Positions 48,037-57,237 of a DNA stretch of 64,000 nt are shown piece by piece. Both the position numbers and the translations under genes were made by a program. The DNA is taken from positions 459,838-523,837 of the forward strand of contig NZ_KB893651.1 of the NCBI RefSeq assembly GCF_000374105.1, in the 5' to 3' direction. Positions within the stretch are counted from its first letter, which is position 1. Every line of letters starts with the position of its first letter. Origin of the DNA: Kangiella aquimarina DSM 16071 (GTDB lineage: Bacteria > Pseudomonadota > Gammaproteobacteria > Enterobacterales > Kangiellaceae). The notes beneath the pieces were generated by a model. That model did not search any database and had not been told where the DNA came from. It saw only the letters and a program-made list of their open reading frames with translations.

Positions 48037-48371
48037 GAATACTGCAACTTACGCTCATATAGGTGGGTCCTGTCCCACCTGCTTATCATCAATTCTATAC
48101 TAGTGAAGCGACTTATACACAGTGCTTTGCTAACCACATAACCAGCCCAAAGAGAGCCATTTCACATTAGCAGAACACCTTGGAATCAGCAATTGAACCT
48201 TTGTTTCAGTCGGTGTTCAGATGCTACAATATGCCGCTTAGCTCAAGGTTGTTTAACAACCGCATAATAGAGTATTAAGCCAAGATTAAGGCAAAAACGG
48301 TTAAGGTCGTTTGAGAAGTTTAGAATATTGTTTAAGTTATTGATTTTATAGGTGAAGGTCTGGGAGAAGAA
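48037..48371 (+). promoter_or_regulatory. Intergenic region with promoter for mlaC-rfaH
   Basis: This 335-base gap holds no gene. A perfect seven-pair hairpin AGGTGGG/CCCACCT (48061-48080) lies 24 bases after the uvrB stop; it has no T-run. A promoter-like pair, TTGTTT (48201-48206) and TACAAT (48225-48230), spaced 18 bases, precedes the mlaC-rfaH genes. The rest shows nothing specific. Confidence 0.5.
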
Positions 48372-49013
48372 ATGACAAAGACAGTCAAATACAGCTTGCT
48401 TGTGTTGCTATGGTTATTTTCTCAACTTGCGAATGCGAGTGTCGATAATCAGGAGCTGAAGCAGTTTTTCCAGGCTAAGTTAGACCGCATTAATTACTTC
48501 ATGCAGGAAAACCATAACAATGCCCTGCAAAACCCCTCTATTTTAATGACTTTCGTTAACACTGATTTGCTTACCGTATGGTCTGCTAAAAATACCATTC
48601 GCGCCATGTTTGGAGCTCAGCGATGGTCTGAACTTACAATTGAACAAGAATCACAACTGATTGCTGCATACGAACAGACCATGCGTCGTTATCTGTATGA
48701 GGTCATGCGCCAATATCAGGGGCAAACCGCCACGGTTGACTCTATACGCTTGAACGACAAGCAGAATAAGGGCTGGTTAAGAGTGGTGCTTGATAGCCCA
48801 TCTTTGCCTGATCTGTCCATAGACTTGAAAATATACAAAGAAGACAGCGCTTGGACTATATATGACTTTAGTTTTCAAGGAATTAGCTTCGTCAAAATGA
48901 AGCAAAACTACTTCCAGTCAACCTTTGATGAAAAAGGATTTGAGGGTGTGTTGGCCGATCTTAATAGAAAAAATCAGGAATTTAATGAAAAACTGAAGGT
49001 TGCCAAGAAGTGA
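48372..49013 (+). CDS. MlaC/Ttg2D-like ABC transporter auxiliary protein
   Basis: A 213-residue periplasmic protein with a signal peptide (residues 1-22, cleavage after ANA) and a MlaC/Tgt2-type phospholipid-binding fold (LKQFFQAKLDRINYFMQ through QGISFVKMKQNYFQST). The usual partners (MlaFEDB) are not here. The stop overlaps the rfaH start (GTGA), so the two are translated together. A lone MlaC-like gene upstream of a polysaccharide regulator is unusual and its role is unclear. Confidence 0.8.
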   Translation: MTKTVKYSLLVLLWLFSQLANASVDNQELKQFFQAKLDRINYFMQENHNNALQNPSILMTFVNTDLLTVWSAKNTIRAMFGAQRWSELTIEQESQLIAAYEQTMRRYLYEVMRQYQGQTATVDSIRLNDKQNKGWLRVVLDSPSLPDLSIDLKIYKEDSAWTIYDFSFQGISFVKMKQNYFQSTFDEKGFEGVLADLNRKNQEFNEKLKVAKK

Positions 49014-49513
49014 TTGACAACAATAAGGGCTGGTACTTAGTTCATTCAAAGCCTAGACAAGAGCTTAGAGCTGAAGAACATCTTAAAAATCAAGCGATTA
49101 ATTGTGTTTTACCTTTGATAGAGATTGAAAAGATTATCCGTGGTAAAAGGCAATTAATTTCCGAACCACTTTTCCCTGGATATTTATTTGTAGAGTTACA
49201 GACCAATGGACAGGACTGGTCCAAGATTCGTTCGACGCGAGGCGTTCGTGATTTTGTGCGATTTGGTGGAGTTCCTGGCAGAGTCCCAGAGTCCGTTCTG
49301 GAGCATTTGAAGATACTGGAAATAAGGGATGCAGCTATTGAAACTAATGCTCCAAAAGCTGGTGATAAAGTAGTAATAACCGATGGTCCTTTCAAGGATT
49401 TAGAAGGGGTTTTCAAAATAAGTAACGGTGAAGAGCGCTCTATCGTCTTATTGACTATTTTGGGCAAAGCTACAGAGATGGAGCTTGAAAATAACAAGCT
49501 AAGAAAAGCCTAG
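49010..49513 (+). CDS. rfaH: Transcription/translation regulator RfaH
   Basis: RfaH is a NusG paralogue that is recruited by ops elements and lets RNA polymerase read through long polysaccharide operons. The 167-residue protein has the NGN domain (WYLVHSKPRQELRAEEHL; then PLFPGYLFVEL and RSTRGVRDFVRFGG) and a KOW part (GDKVVITDGPFKDLEGVF). The GTG start overlaps the mlaC-like stop. An ops element lies 152 bases after its stop, at the start of the capsule operon. Confidence 0.95.
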   Translation: MIDNNKGWYLVHSKPRQELRAEEHLKNQAINCVLPLIEIEKIIRGKRQLISEPLFPGYLFVELQTNGQDWSKIRSTRGVRDFVRFGGVPGRVPESVLEHLKILEIRDAAIETNAPKAGDKVVITDGPFKDLEGVFKISNGEERSIVLLTILGKATEMELENNKLRKA

Positions 49514-49546
49514 GTGTTAAAAGGCAAAATTAATTAAAACGGCAGG

Positions 49547-49575
49547 TTACATTGTTTGCGCTATCCCACTATAAT
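49547..49575 (+). promoter_or_regulatory. Sigma70-type promoter of the capsule operon
   Basis: TTACAT (49547-49552), spacing 17, TATAAT (49570-49575). Transcription should start near 49582, about 80 bases before the ops element. This is one of the best promoter-like sequences in the window. Confidence 0.8.
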
Positions 49576-49664
49576 GGCGCGCGCTTTTAGAAATTGTAAA
49601 AATTTTGGACAAATAGTTCGAGCTTTACCGAACAGGAAGGTGCTTTGGGAACCGAAAACCCACG

Positions 49665-49675
49665 GGCGGTAGCGT
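49665..49675 (+). promoter_or_regulatory. ops element (JUMPStart) for RfaH recruitment
   Basis: GGCGGTAGCGT matches the ops consensus GGCGGTAGNNT exactly, with GTACCTG-like extension. The upstream bases (about 49638-49664) resemble the JUMPStart sequence. It is in the leader, before cysQ. The ribosome-independent leader frame TTG 49645 that contains it is not a real start. Confidence 0.95.
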
Positions 49676-49695
49676 ACCTGAGAGATATAGATAAT

Positions 49696-50502
49696 ATGGA
49701 TACTAATAATTTTTTAAATCAAGAATTTGTTAATAAAATTAATAAGATAGCCATCGATGCAGGAAATGAAATCATGGCAATTTATGAGAAGGACTTCGAT
49801 ATTTACGAAAAGATGGATGAATCCGCTCTCACTGAAGCCGATCTTGCTTCACATCACCACATTATCAATGAGCTTGCAGCATTAAAAACTGGATTTCCGG
49901 TATTATCTGAAGAGTCTGCTGATATTGACTGGAAGGAGCGGCAGTCCTGGTCAACTTATTGGCTGATTGATCCCCTCGACGGCACCAAAGAATTCATTAA
50001 AAAGAATGGTGAGTTTACAGTTAACATAGCTCTTATACACCAAAATAAACCTGTATTGGGAGTGGTTTATGCACCAGCAATAGATGTTTTATACTTTGCA
50101 TCAGAAGAAATTGGTGCCTGGAAAGAAGAAGCTGGTGAGACTAAGCAAATAAGGGTATCAGATAAGGCAGAAACTCCACTTAGAGTGGTTGGTAGCCGCT
50201 CGCATCAATCAGATGCCATGGTTGGCTACTTAAATCAGTACCCTAGCTATGACATGATCCCTATGGGTAGCTCACTTAAACTTTGCCTGGTTGCTGAAGG
50301 AAAGGCAGACTTATATCCTCGCTTAGGCCCTACCAGCGAATGGGATACTGCTGCTGCTCATTCGGTGGTCAATGCAGCTGGTGGAGCTTGTGTCGTATTC
50401 GATATAGACAAAAATACTGAGCTAGAGACTCTTGCTTACAACACCAAAGAATCCTTATTGAATCCTTATTTTATCGTTAAAGGTCCTGAAATTACTATTT
50501 AG
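49696..50502 (+). CDS. cysQ: 3'(2'),5'-bisphosphate nucleotidase CysQ
   Basis: CysQ hydrolyses 3'-phosphoadenosine 5'-phosphate (PAP) and PAPS, and so keeps PAP from accumulating when sulfotransferases or sulfate assimilation use PAPS. The 268-residue protein has the metal motifs WLIDPLDGTKEFIKKNGEF and SEWDTAAAHSVVNAAGG of the inositol-monophosphatase superfamily. The start is ATG 49696; an in-frame TTG at 49645 would read through the ops element. It is the first gene after the ops element. Confidence 0.92.
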   Translation: MDTNNFLNQEFVNKINKIAIDAGNEIMAIYEKDFDIYEKMDESALTEADLASHHHIINELAALKTGFPVLSEESADIDWKERQSWSTYWLIDPLDGTKEFIKKNGEFTVNIALIHQNKPVLGVVYAPAIDVLYFASEEIGAWKEEAGETKQIRVSDKAETPLRVVGSRSHQSDAMVGYLNQYPSYDMIPMGSSLKLCLVAEGKADLYPRLGPTSEWDTAAAHSVVNAAGGACVVFDIDKNTELETLAYNTKESLLNPYFIVKGPEITI

Positions 50503-50602
50503 GTGCTCTGTTATTGAGCAGAAGTAGTTCTTTGGTGTCTATTTACACCATCTTAAAAATGAGACTGTATATAAATTAGAAAAACAAGGGAATAAGAAAC
50601 AA

Positions 50603-52060
50603 ATGAAGGTATATTCAATATTATTATTGTTATTTTTTTCTGCTAATGCCTTAGCCGAGCCATGGCTAGATACTCGTGATGTCTGGTTGCGCGCGGATAT
50701 TGAGCAATTGGCAAGCGAAGGCATAATTAAAGCACCAATTACTACCTGGCCATTACCTTGGGCTTCTATTATTAAAGATTTAGAGGCTGCCTCTGAGGAA
50801 GATATGGACCCGGATATGGTTCCCGCCTTTTTAAGGTTGAAGCGTAAAGCTGGCATTGAGATGGGTAGTAACGGACAAACGTCCATATCTTTAAGAGCCG
50901 GCAATCAAAATAAAGTCTTGCGCCAGTTTGGAGATGAAAGACGTGAAGAAGCAGAGCTTTCAGTCCGGACTTCAGGACTTGGCAAAACACTCGCCTGGAA
51001 TGTCGAGGCAACCAAAGTTCTAGACCCTATTGATGGTGAAGAAGATAGGCTAGACCATTCTTATGTTGCAGCCATCGCAGGTAACTGGATAATTTCGGCT
51101 GGGGCGCAGGAGCGTTGGTATGGCCCAGGTTGGGAAACGTCTTTGATTTTAAGTAACAATGCAAGGCCAGTCCCCAGTATTTCTATACAAAGAAATTATA
51201 GCGATCCTTTTGAAAGTCCATGGTTATCCTGGATAGGCCCTTGGAGTTTGAATGCGTTTGCAGGGCAATTGGAAAGCGATCGCTTTATCCCGCACACTAA
51301 ATTACTGGGAATGAGTGTGACCTTTAAACCTTTCGACTCATTGGAAATAGGGCTCCGCAGAACGGCTCAGTGGGGTGGAGAAGGTCGCCCAGAGTCACTT
51401 TCAAGCTTCACAGACTTACTGCTAGGAAGAACGAATTGCGACGAAATTGATGATGGCTGTGATGATCGTCTGAATTCTAATGAAGCTGGTAATCAGCTAG
51501 CAGGCATAGATTTTAATTGGACAATACCTACAGAAGCAAAGTTGGGTTCAATTTATGGTCAGCTTGTAGGTGAAGATGAGGCTGGTTATGCTCCTTCTAG
51601 AAAGTTTCACCAACTAGGCTATAAGAACAATCTGTATTCTGGCGACTTTGCCGTACTCGGATATATCGAGTATTCTGATACCGAAAATGAGTACAGACCA
51701 AACCTGACCTATAACCATGGTATCTATCAAACGGGATACCGTACCGAGGGGCGCAGTATTGGTTCTACTTATGATAATGATACTCAAAGCATTGCTTTGG
51801 GTATTTTGGCATCACACAAAAACGGTCATCGGTACAAGGTTCGGTTTGCTAGAGTCGACATGAATAGTGATGGCGTTGACGGAAATCATAGCATTTCTAG
51901 TAACGCCGTTAACTTTCGTCAGCTGGAGCTACAATATCAGTATCCAATTGGCGATAGTGTGATTGGTTTTGAAATTGACATTAAGGATAAAGTGATCGAT
52001 TCCTTTGGCTATCAGAAGGAACGTTACAACGTCGGGCTCTCTTGGGAAATGACATTTTAA
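50603..52060 (+). CDS. Capsule assembly Wzi family outer-membrane protein
   Basis: A 485-residue protein with a signal peptide (residues 1-18, cleavage after ALA) and a beta-barrel-like body: alternating strands, aromatic girdle and a C-terminal Phe (EMTF), as expected for an outer-membrane protein. The GAQERWYGPGWETSLILSNNARPVPS block is, from memory, the Wzi-family signature, whose E. coli K30 member attaches capsule to the surface. It lies within the ops-controlled operon. Confidence 0.88.
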   Translation: MKVYSILLLLFFSANALAEPWLDTRDVWLRADIEQLASEGIIKAPITTWPLPWASIIKDLEAASEEDMDPDMVPAFLRLKRKAGIEMGSNGQTSISLRAGNQNKVLRQFGDERREEAELSVRTSGLGKTLAWNVEATKVLDPIDGEEDRLDHSYVAAIAGNWIISAGAQERWYGPGWETSLILSNNARPVPSISIQRNYSDPFESPWLSWIGPWSLNAFAGQLESDRFIPHTKLLGMSVTFKPFDSLEIGLRRTAQWGGEGRPESLSSFTDLLLGRTNCDEIDDGCDDRLNSNEAGNQLAGIDFNWTIPTEAKLGSIYGQLVGEDEAGYAPSRKFHQLGYKNNLYSGDFAVLGYIEYSDTENEYRPNLTYNHGIYQTGYRTEGRSIGSTYDNDTQSIALGILASHKNGHRYKVRFARVDMNSDGVDGNHSISSNAVNFRQLELQYQYPIGDSVIGFEIDIKDKVIDSFGYQKERYNVGLSWEMTF

Positions 52061-52102
52061 TCTTTAGAGTTGCTCAATAAATATTTATAAAGATTGTTGT
52101 TA

Positions 52103-52510
52103 ATGAAGACAAATAATATGAAAAACTCAGTGCGTAAAGGTCTCTTGCTAATAGGTACACTGCTTGCTCTCCAGGGGTGCGTTAGTGCTCCTCCGGAAGT
52201 ATCTGCATCTATACCACTTATTCAAGATCAGAAAGTTTATTCTGGAAATTACTTATCGGAAGATTTCTCTCGCATTATTCAAGGTGCCACTGAAGGAGAT
52301 ACGCTGCAATATCAGGGCGACACCATATTAGTTGGCAAAGAATATACTTCAGCACTTGGGTTGAATTGCAAGTCCGTAAGAGTTTTCGAAAAAAATTATA
52401 CTGGATACGATAGTACTGTTTGTATGACGACCAGTGGCTGGTTTATGGCCTCTTCACTAACTGTAAAAAGCCCGACACCTCAACTGTGGGAGGGCAATAA
52501 TAATGAATAG
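52103..52510 (+). CDS. Hypothetical lipoprotein of the capsule operon
   Basis: A 135-residue lipoprotein: lipobox LALQGC with Cys26, then Ser/Ala/Pro and a small domain with paired cysteines (about residues 89 and 111). I do not recognise the fold. Its stop overlaps the start of the KpsD-like gene (eight bases). It is probably an accessory factor of the export machinery. Start ATG 52103 is one choice; ATG 52118 is also possible. Confidence 0.65.
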   Translation: MKTNNMKNSVRKGLLLIGTLLALQGCVSAPPEVSASIPLIQDQKVYSGNYLSEDFSRIIQGATEGDTLQYQGDTILVGKEYTSALGLNCKSVRVFEKNYTGYDSTVCMTTSGWFMASSLTVKSPTPQLWEGNNNE

Positions 52511-54302
52511 TTATCTTTTGGATACAAAACAACTCCACATCCGATTGCTTTTCTTATTAGCAATTGCTCTTACTGGCAGTATTGGCCATTCAGCAAGCCA
52601 GGAAGAGGCTATGCTCCTCGATGAGTTCGAATTAAGAAGCTCTATACTTAACTCGAACCAGACTGATAACGCTAACTCAGTACAACAAGTTAACCCTAAG
52701 ACATATTTAGACCAAAATAGAAACGGTCAATTGCTTCCTGGTGAACAACGAATAGAAAAATTACTTCCACCATCTGAAGCAGGGCTTCCAGCACCATATG
52801 GTGCAAATCTATTTGCTGGTGGCTATGAAAGTGAGCGAGTTGATGGTTTAAACGAAGACTATCTAGTAGCACCAGGAGACAAGATATCTATATGGATGTG
52901 GGGTGCGGTAAACTTGTCACAAGTGGTAACCGTTGATAATCAAGGTAATATCTTTCTACCTGAAATTGGACCTATCAAGTTAAGTAATACACCAGCCAGC
53001 AAAGTTAATTCTTTGGTAACTTCGCATATCAGAAAAGTTTATAAATCAAACGTAGAGGTGTACGTCAATCTGCTGAGTCCAACACCTGTTAGCGTATATG
53101 TTACGGGGCCGGTTATAAGACCAGGTCAGTATGCAGGGATGGCATCCGACAGCATCCTATACTATTTAAAGCGTGCAGGGGGAATCGATGCTGATCGTGG
53201 TAGCTATCGAGAAATTTCTGTAATCAGAGATGAAAAAGAAGTTATTAAGTTTGATCTCTACGAGTTCCTACGAAATGGCGTATTACCAGAATTTAGTTTT
53301 AAAGATAAAGATGTGATCCTGGTCTCCCAACAAGGATCAACAGTTACCGTAATGGCTGGAGCAAGAAACTCTTTCCGCTTCGAGTTTAAAGATGATAGTG
53401 CAAAAGGTAAGGAGTTATCTCATTACGCAAGACCTTTATCCAGCATAAGCCATGTCGGGGTTGCAGGCACACGTCCAGATGGTCCTTTCTCTGTCTACTT
53501 ACCATTCGAACAGTTTTCAGATTTTGAACTGATGGATGGCGATAAATTATTATTTAATGATGACTGGCATGCACAAATATATGACATCAAGGTCAGTGGC
53601 AGTCATTTAGGACCATCACATTACACTGTCAAAAAACGAACCAGACTGCATGATCTTTTGAGCCATGTAGAAATCGATCCCGAATTAGCGGACTTTGAAA
53701 ATATTTATCTATTAAGAAAAAGTGTCGCCGAAAAACAAAAAGAAATGATAGACCAAGCACTCGATCGATTAGAACGAAGTGTTTATACCGCTCCTGTCCA
53801 ATCTAGTGGAGAAGGTGCAATCAGAACCCAGGAAGCTAGGTTGGTTTCCGATTTTGTACGCAGAGCAAAGCAAATTAAGCCACTTGGTAAAGTCATAGTT
53901 TCTGAAAATGGCAACATTGCAAATATTCTTCTGGAGCAGGGTGATGAAATTGTTATCCCGCAAAAATCAGACCTTGTTCATGTTGGTGGTGAAGTGTTAC
54001 TACCGCAATCAGTTGTCTTTAATCCTAATGCAAGCATTGAGGATTATATCGCTTGGGCGGGTGGTTATACTGAAAGAGCCAACCATGAGAGAATTATAGT
54101 TGTTCACGCAAATGGTTTAGTCAGCTATTTTGAGCAGTCATCATCTAGCTGGATGATCCACTCGCAAAACGAAAATAAAATTAAACCGGGCGATCAAGTC
54201 TTAGTGCTACCTAAAGTTGATGCGAAAATCATGCAAGCAGTTAAAGACATGACGCAAATCATTTACCAGATTGCCGTAGCTGCAAACGTAGCAATAGACT
54301 AG
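52503..54302 (+). CDS. kpsD: Polysaccharide export outer-membrane protein (KpsD/Wza-like)
   Basis: A 599-residue protein with a signal peptide and the polysaccharide biosynthesis/export domain (DYLVAPGDKISIWMWGAV, then GNIFLPEIGPIKLSN) followed by SLBB-type repeats (YVTGPVIRPGQYAGM and VGGEVLLPQSVVFNP). Its size and the ABC neighbours fit KpsD, the periplasm-spanning exporter of group 2-type capsules, rather than the smaller Wza. It is followed by kpsM, kpsT and kpsE. Confidence 0.9.
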   Translation: MNSYLLDTKQLHIRLLFLLAIALTGSIGHSASQEEAMLLDEFELRSSILNSNQTDNANSVQQVNPKTYLDQNRNGQLLPGEQRIEKLLPPSEAGLPAPYGANLFAGGYESERVDGLNEDYLVAPGDKISIWMWGAVNLSQVVTVDNQGNIFLPEIGPIKLSNTPASKVNSLVTSHIRKVYKSNVEVYVNLLSPTPVSVYVTGPVIRPGQYAGMASDSILYYLKRAGGIDADRGSYREISVIRDEKEVIKFDLYEFLRNGVLPEFSFKDKDVILVSQQGSTVTVMAGARNSFRFEFKDDSAKGKELSHYARPLSSISHVGVAGTRPDGPFSVYLPFEQFSDFELMDGDKLLFNDDWHAQIYDIKVSGSHLGPSHYTVKKRTRLHDLLSHVEIDPELADFENIYLLRKSVAEKQKEMIDQALDRLERSVYTAPVQSSGEGAIRTQEARLVSDFVRRAKQIKPLGKVIVSENGNIANILLEQGDEIVIPQKSDLVHVGGEVLLPQSVVFNPNASIEDYIAWAGGYTERANHERIIVVHANGLVSYFEQSSSSWMIHSQNENKIKPGDQVLVLPKVDAKIMQAVKDMTQIIYQIAVAANVAID

Positions 54303-54304
54303 AT

Positions 54305-55090
54305 ATGGCACAAGTACAGCATAGAAGTAGGCTTGGAATATGGCTTGATGTTATCTTTGCTCTGTTTATCCGTGGAATGCAAAGCAGATTCAATGATAAA
54401 TTTGGAATTAGCTGGGCAATAATTCAACCAGTTTCGTTTATTTTTATTTTGTCATTTATTAGAGGTGTGATGAATGGCTCTGAAACACATACAATGCCAA
54501 CATTCGTTTTTATGGTGTACGGAATTGTTTCTCTTCAGTTTTTTATAACCACTTTAAGCTCATCCTCAAAAGCTCTAAAAAAAGATAAGCCTCTTTTTGC
54601 ATTCAGGCAAGTCGTTCCAATTAGTTCGTTTATAGCTACTGCATTATTTGAATACATAGTTAAGCTCGTTGTTATTATTGTTTTAGTTATAATTATGTGG
54701 TTTTTAGGAATTGAACTTGTTTTAAAAGATCCCTTAACAGTGATTATTAACTTTACTTTACTCTGGTTGCTTGCATTAAGTATTGGAATAATTTTTGCGA
54801 TTTCGACTGCTTTTTTTCCAGAAGTTGATAAGTTTAGAGAAATGGCTCAAAGGCCAATGCTTTTTATCTCAGCCGTATTTTTTAGCTTACAGGACGTACC
54901 ACAGGAATATTGGCATTATTTGGACTGGAATCCGCTTTTGCATGCAATAGAACTTTCCCGACAAGCTGCTTATCCTAGCTTTGGGGCTGTTGGTGTTAGC
55001 CAGTCATATCTTTATGGTTGCACTTTAGTTATTTGTTTTCTATCACTGGTCATATATAAGCGCTACTGGAAGCAAGCAATAAGCGTATGA
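54305..55090 (+). CDS. kpsM: Capsule ABC transporter permease KpsM
   Basis: A 261-residue ABC-2 permease with about six TM segments. The start FALFIRGMQSRFNDKFGISWAIIQP is a KpsM/Wzm signature. It moves the lipid-linked polysaccharide across the inner membrane with KpsT. The stop overlaps the kpsT start by four bases. Confidence 0.93.
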   Translation: MAQVQHRSRLGIWLDVIFALFIRGMQSRFNDKFGISWAIIQPVSFIFILSFIRGVMNGSETHTMPTFVFMVYGIVSLQFFITTLSSSSKALKKDKPLFAFRQVVPISSFIATALFEYIVKLVVIIVLVIIMWFLGIELVLKDPLTVIINFTLLWLLALSIGIIFAISTAFFPEVDKFREMAQRPMLFISAVFFSLQDVPQEYWHYLDWNPLLHAIELSRQAAYPSFGAVGVSQSYLYGCTLVICFLSLVIYKRYWKQAISV

Positions 55091-55737
55091 TTCAGCTTAA
55101 TAACGTTACCAAATATTACCCGTCCTCTTTAGGGAATCAGTACATCCTTAAGAATATTTCATTTTCATTTCCAGAAAATCGAAACTTAGCAATCTTAGGA
55201 GCAAATGGAGCTGGTAAGTCTACTCTTTTTAGAATGTTAGCGGGAAGTGAATATCCAAATAGTGGCACTATAACCTCTTCCGCATCGATATCATGGCCGG
55301 TAGCTTTAGCAACTGGTATTCATCCCCAAATGACTGGTAGGGAAAATACACGTTTTATTGGAAGAGTGAATGGAGTTCTAGATTTAGAAGAGTACGAAAG
55401 GAAAGTACAGCACTTTACTGAGCTTAAACATAAATATGATTTACCGGTTAGATCTTATTCAAGTGGTATGCGAGCAAGGTTAGCATTTGCATGTTGTATA
55501 GCCATTGATTTTGATATTTACCTAATTGATGAGGCAACATCTGTTGGAGACCAACGATTCAAGAAAAAAGCAAAGCAATCACTTATGAATAAGAGTAAAA
55601 ATGCGAATATCATTATGGTTAGTCATGATATCAAAGAAATAAAGCAATTTTGTGACAGCGCTGTGATAATTGAGAAAGGTCAATTAAAGTTTTATGAAGA
55701 TCTTGAAGATGCAATATCCGTATATAGGAAGCTTTAA
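55087..55737 (+). CDS. kpsT: Capsule ABC transporter ATPase KpsT
   Basis: A 216-residue ABC ATPase: Walker A LGANGAGKSTL, signature YSSGMRARLAFA, Walker B YLIDEATSVGD. It lacks the C-terminal carbohydrate-binding domain of Wzt, as in group 2 capsule systems. The stop overlaps the kpsE start by one base (TAATG). Confidence 0.94.
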   Translation: MIQLNNVTKYYPSSLGNQYILKNISFSFPENRNLAILGANGAGKSTLFRMLAGSEYPNSGTITSSASISWPVALATGIHPQMTGRENTRFIGRVNGVLDLEEYERKVQHFTELKHKYDLPVRSYSSGMRARLAFACCIAIDFDIYLIDEATSVGDQRFKKKAKQSLMNKSKNANIIMVSHDIKEIKQFCDSAVIIEKGQLKFYEDLEDAISVYRKL

Positions 55738-57203
55738 TGAATACTAATGATCGAAAACAAATAGAAAAAGAATTTCTTGAGTTAAAAGCTTCAATGAATG
55801 AACAGCAATGGAATGATGCTCAACATTTACTTAAGCTAGCAAATGACTATGAGGATAACCATCCTGCTTTATCATTAAGGATATTGCAAAGAGTCAAAAA
55901 TCTTAATAATAAATATGCTAAAAGCGTCGAACGAAGGTTGGAAAAGGTAAATAATGGTAACTCTAGCGCTAATAAACAAAATATTAAAGAAGGTGACTCT
56001 AATAAAGCTATTATGAGTGACAGGGCTGAGGGTTCTTTTAAGTTTCAGAATAAGAGTAGTGAAACTAAACAACAAGCATCTAGTGACAAATCTATAATAA
56101 GAATATTGCTGGGCATGGAGTTACATAAGAAACCCTTCTTTATGATAGTTTTACTGCCTTGGTTAGTGTTCTTCATCTATCAAACCATAATCGCTTCTCC
56201 AAGATATGTTAGTGAGTCACAAATAATTGTAGAGCAACCTGACAGTATGGCTACTATGGATACAGGCATGGCTCTACTCTCCGGTCTTGGTGTTAAACCA
56301 ACTGGAACCGATGCAGAGTTGGTCAAAGCATTTATATACTCCGCAGATTTAATTAACTATCTAGATGAACAGTTAGATTTAAAAAAGCATTACTCATCGT
56401 CTGATGCTGATTATATTTCGAGGTTGTCTAGAGATAGCTCTAAAGAATCATTCTATGCGTACTTTGAAAATCATGTTGAAGTGAATGTGGACCAAAAATC
56501 ACAGGTGATTAGTGTTAAATCGCAAGGGTTCACACCTGAGTTTGCTCAAGCTCTTAATAAGTTAATAGTTGAGAGAGCAGAGTGGTACATTAATCAGATT
56601 GGTAACAAGTTAGCAAAAGAGCAACTAAAATTCATACAAAATGAGCATGCGTTAGTTGAAGAAAGAATCAGGTCTACAAAAAAACAATTGTTGGAGTTTC
56701 AGAATAAGTATGGCCTTCTTGACCCTGAGGCTGAAGGAATGGCAATACAGAAAATCGCCTACTCGATAGAGAGCCTGATTGCGCAAAGACAAGCCGAGCT
56801 CAAAGCTTTAAAAGGTGTTATGAGCGATACTGCACCTCAGGTCACATCAATTGTTAATGAAATTAATGCACTAGAGGAACAGCTGAAATCTGAGAGAAGT
56901 CGGTTGACAGACTCTGAAAGCGGTCAATCGGTTAGTGAGATTCTATCTAAGTTTGTAGATTTTAAAGTCGATATGGAGCTTGCCCTGAAAGCTTATGCTT
57001 CGTCTCAAATTTCTCTTGAAAAATCAAGAGTGGAAGCTTATAGACAGATCAAGTACTTAGTAGTCGTTGAGAGCCCTACTCTTGCAGAAGAAAAAACCTA
57101 CCCCAAAGTATTATATAACTTAGCCCTTTTAGCAGTGGTTCTATTAATGCTTTTCGGGATTGGAAAAATAATTTATTCAACAATACACGAAATAAGTAAA
57201 TGA
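55737..57203 (+). CDS. kpsE: Capsule export inner-membrane protein KpsE
   Basis: A 488-residue protein of the KpsE/PCP-3 type: one TM at about 132-152, a large periplasmic part with coiled-coil segments (about 290-400) and a second TM near the end (458-478). The N-terminal 130 residues before the first TM are an extra cytoplasmic part (Gln/Lys/Asn-rich, helical, TPR-like) that E. coli KpsE lacks. It links the ABC transporter to KpsD. Confidence 0.88.
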   Translation: MNTNDRKQIEKEFLELKASMNEQQWNDAQHLLKLANDYEDNHPALSLRILQRVKNLNNKYAKSVERRLEKVNNGNSSANKQNIKEGDSNKAIMSDRAEGSFKFQNKSSETKQQASSDKSIIRILLGMELHKKPFFMIVLLPWLVFFIYQTIIASPRYVSESQIIVEQPDSMATMDTGMALLSGLGVKPTGTDAELVKAFIYSADLINYLDEQLDLKKHYSSSDADYISRLSRDSSKESFYAYFENHVEVNVDQKSQVISVKSQGFTPEFAQALNKLIVERAEWYINQIGNKLAKEQLKFIQNEHALVEERIRSTKKQLLEFQNKYGLLDPEAEGMAIQKIAYSIESLIAQRQAELKALKGVMSDTAPQVTSIVNEINALEEQLKSERSRLTDSESGQSVSEILSKFVDFKVDMELALKAYASSQISLEKSRVEAYRQIKYLVVVESPTLAEEKTYPKVLYNLALLAVVLLMLFGIGKIIYSTIHEISK

Positions 57204-57237
57204 TCTCATACAATCATTAATAATGAATTAGGTTAAT

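Noticed and set aside
49645-49695. TTG start that would extend cysQ upstream
   Set aside because: It would place the ops element inside the coding frame; the family start and the ATG at 49696 fit better.
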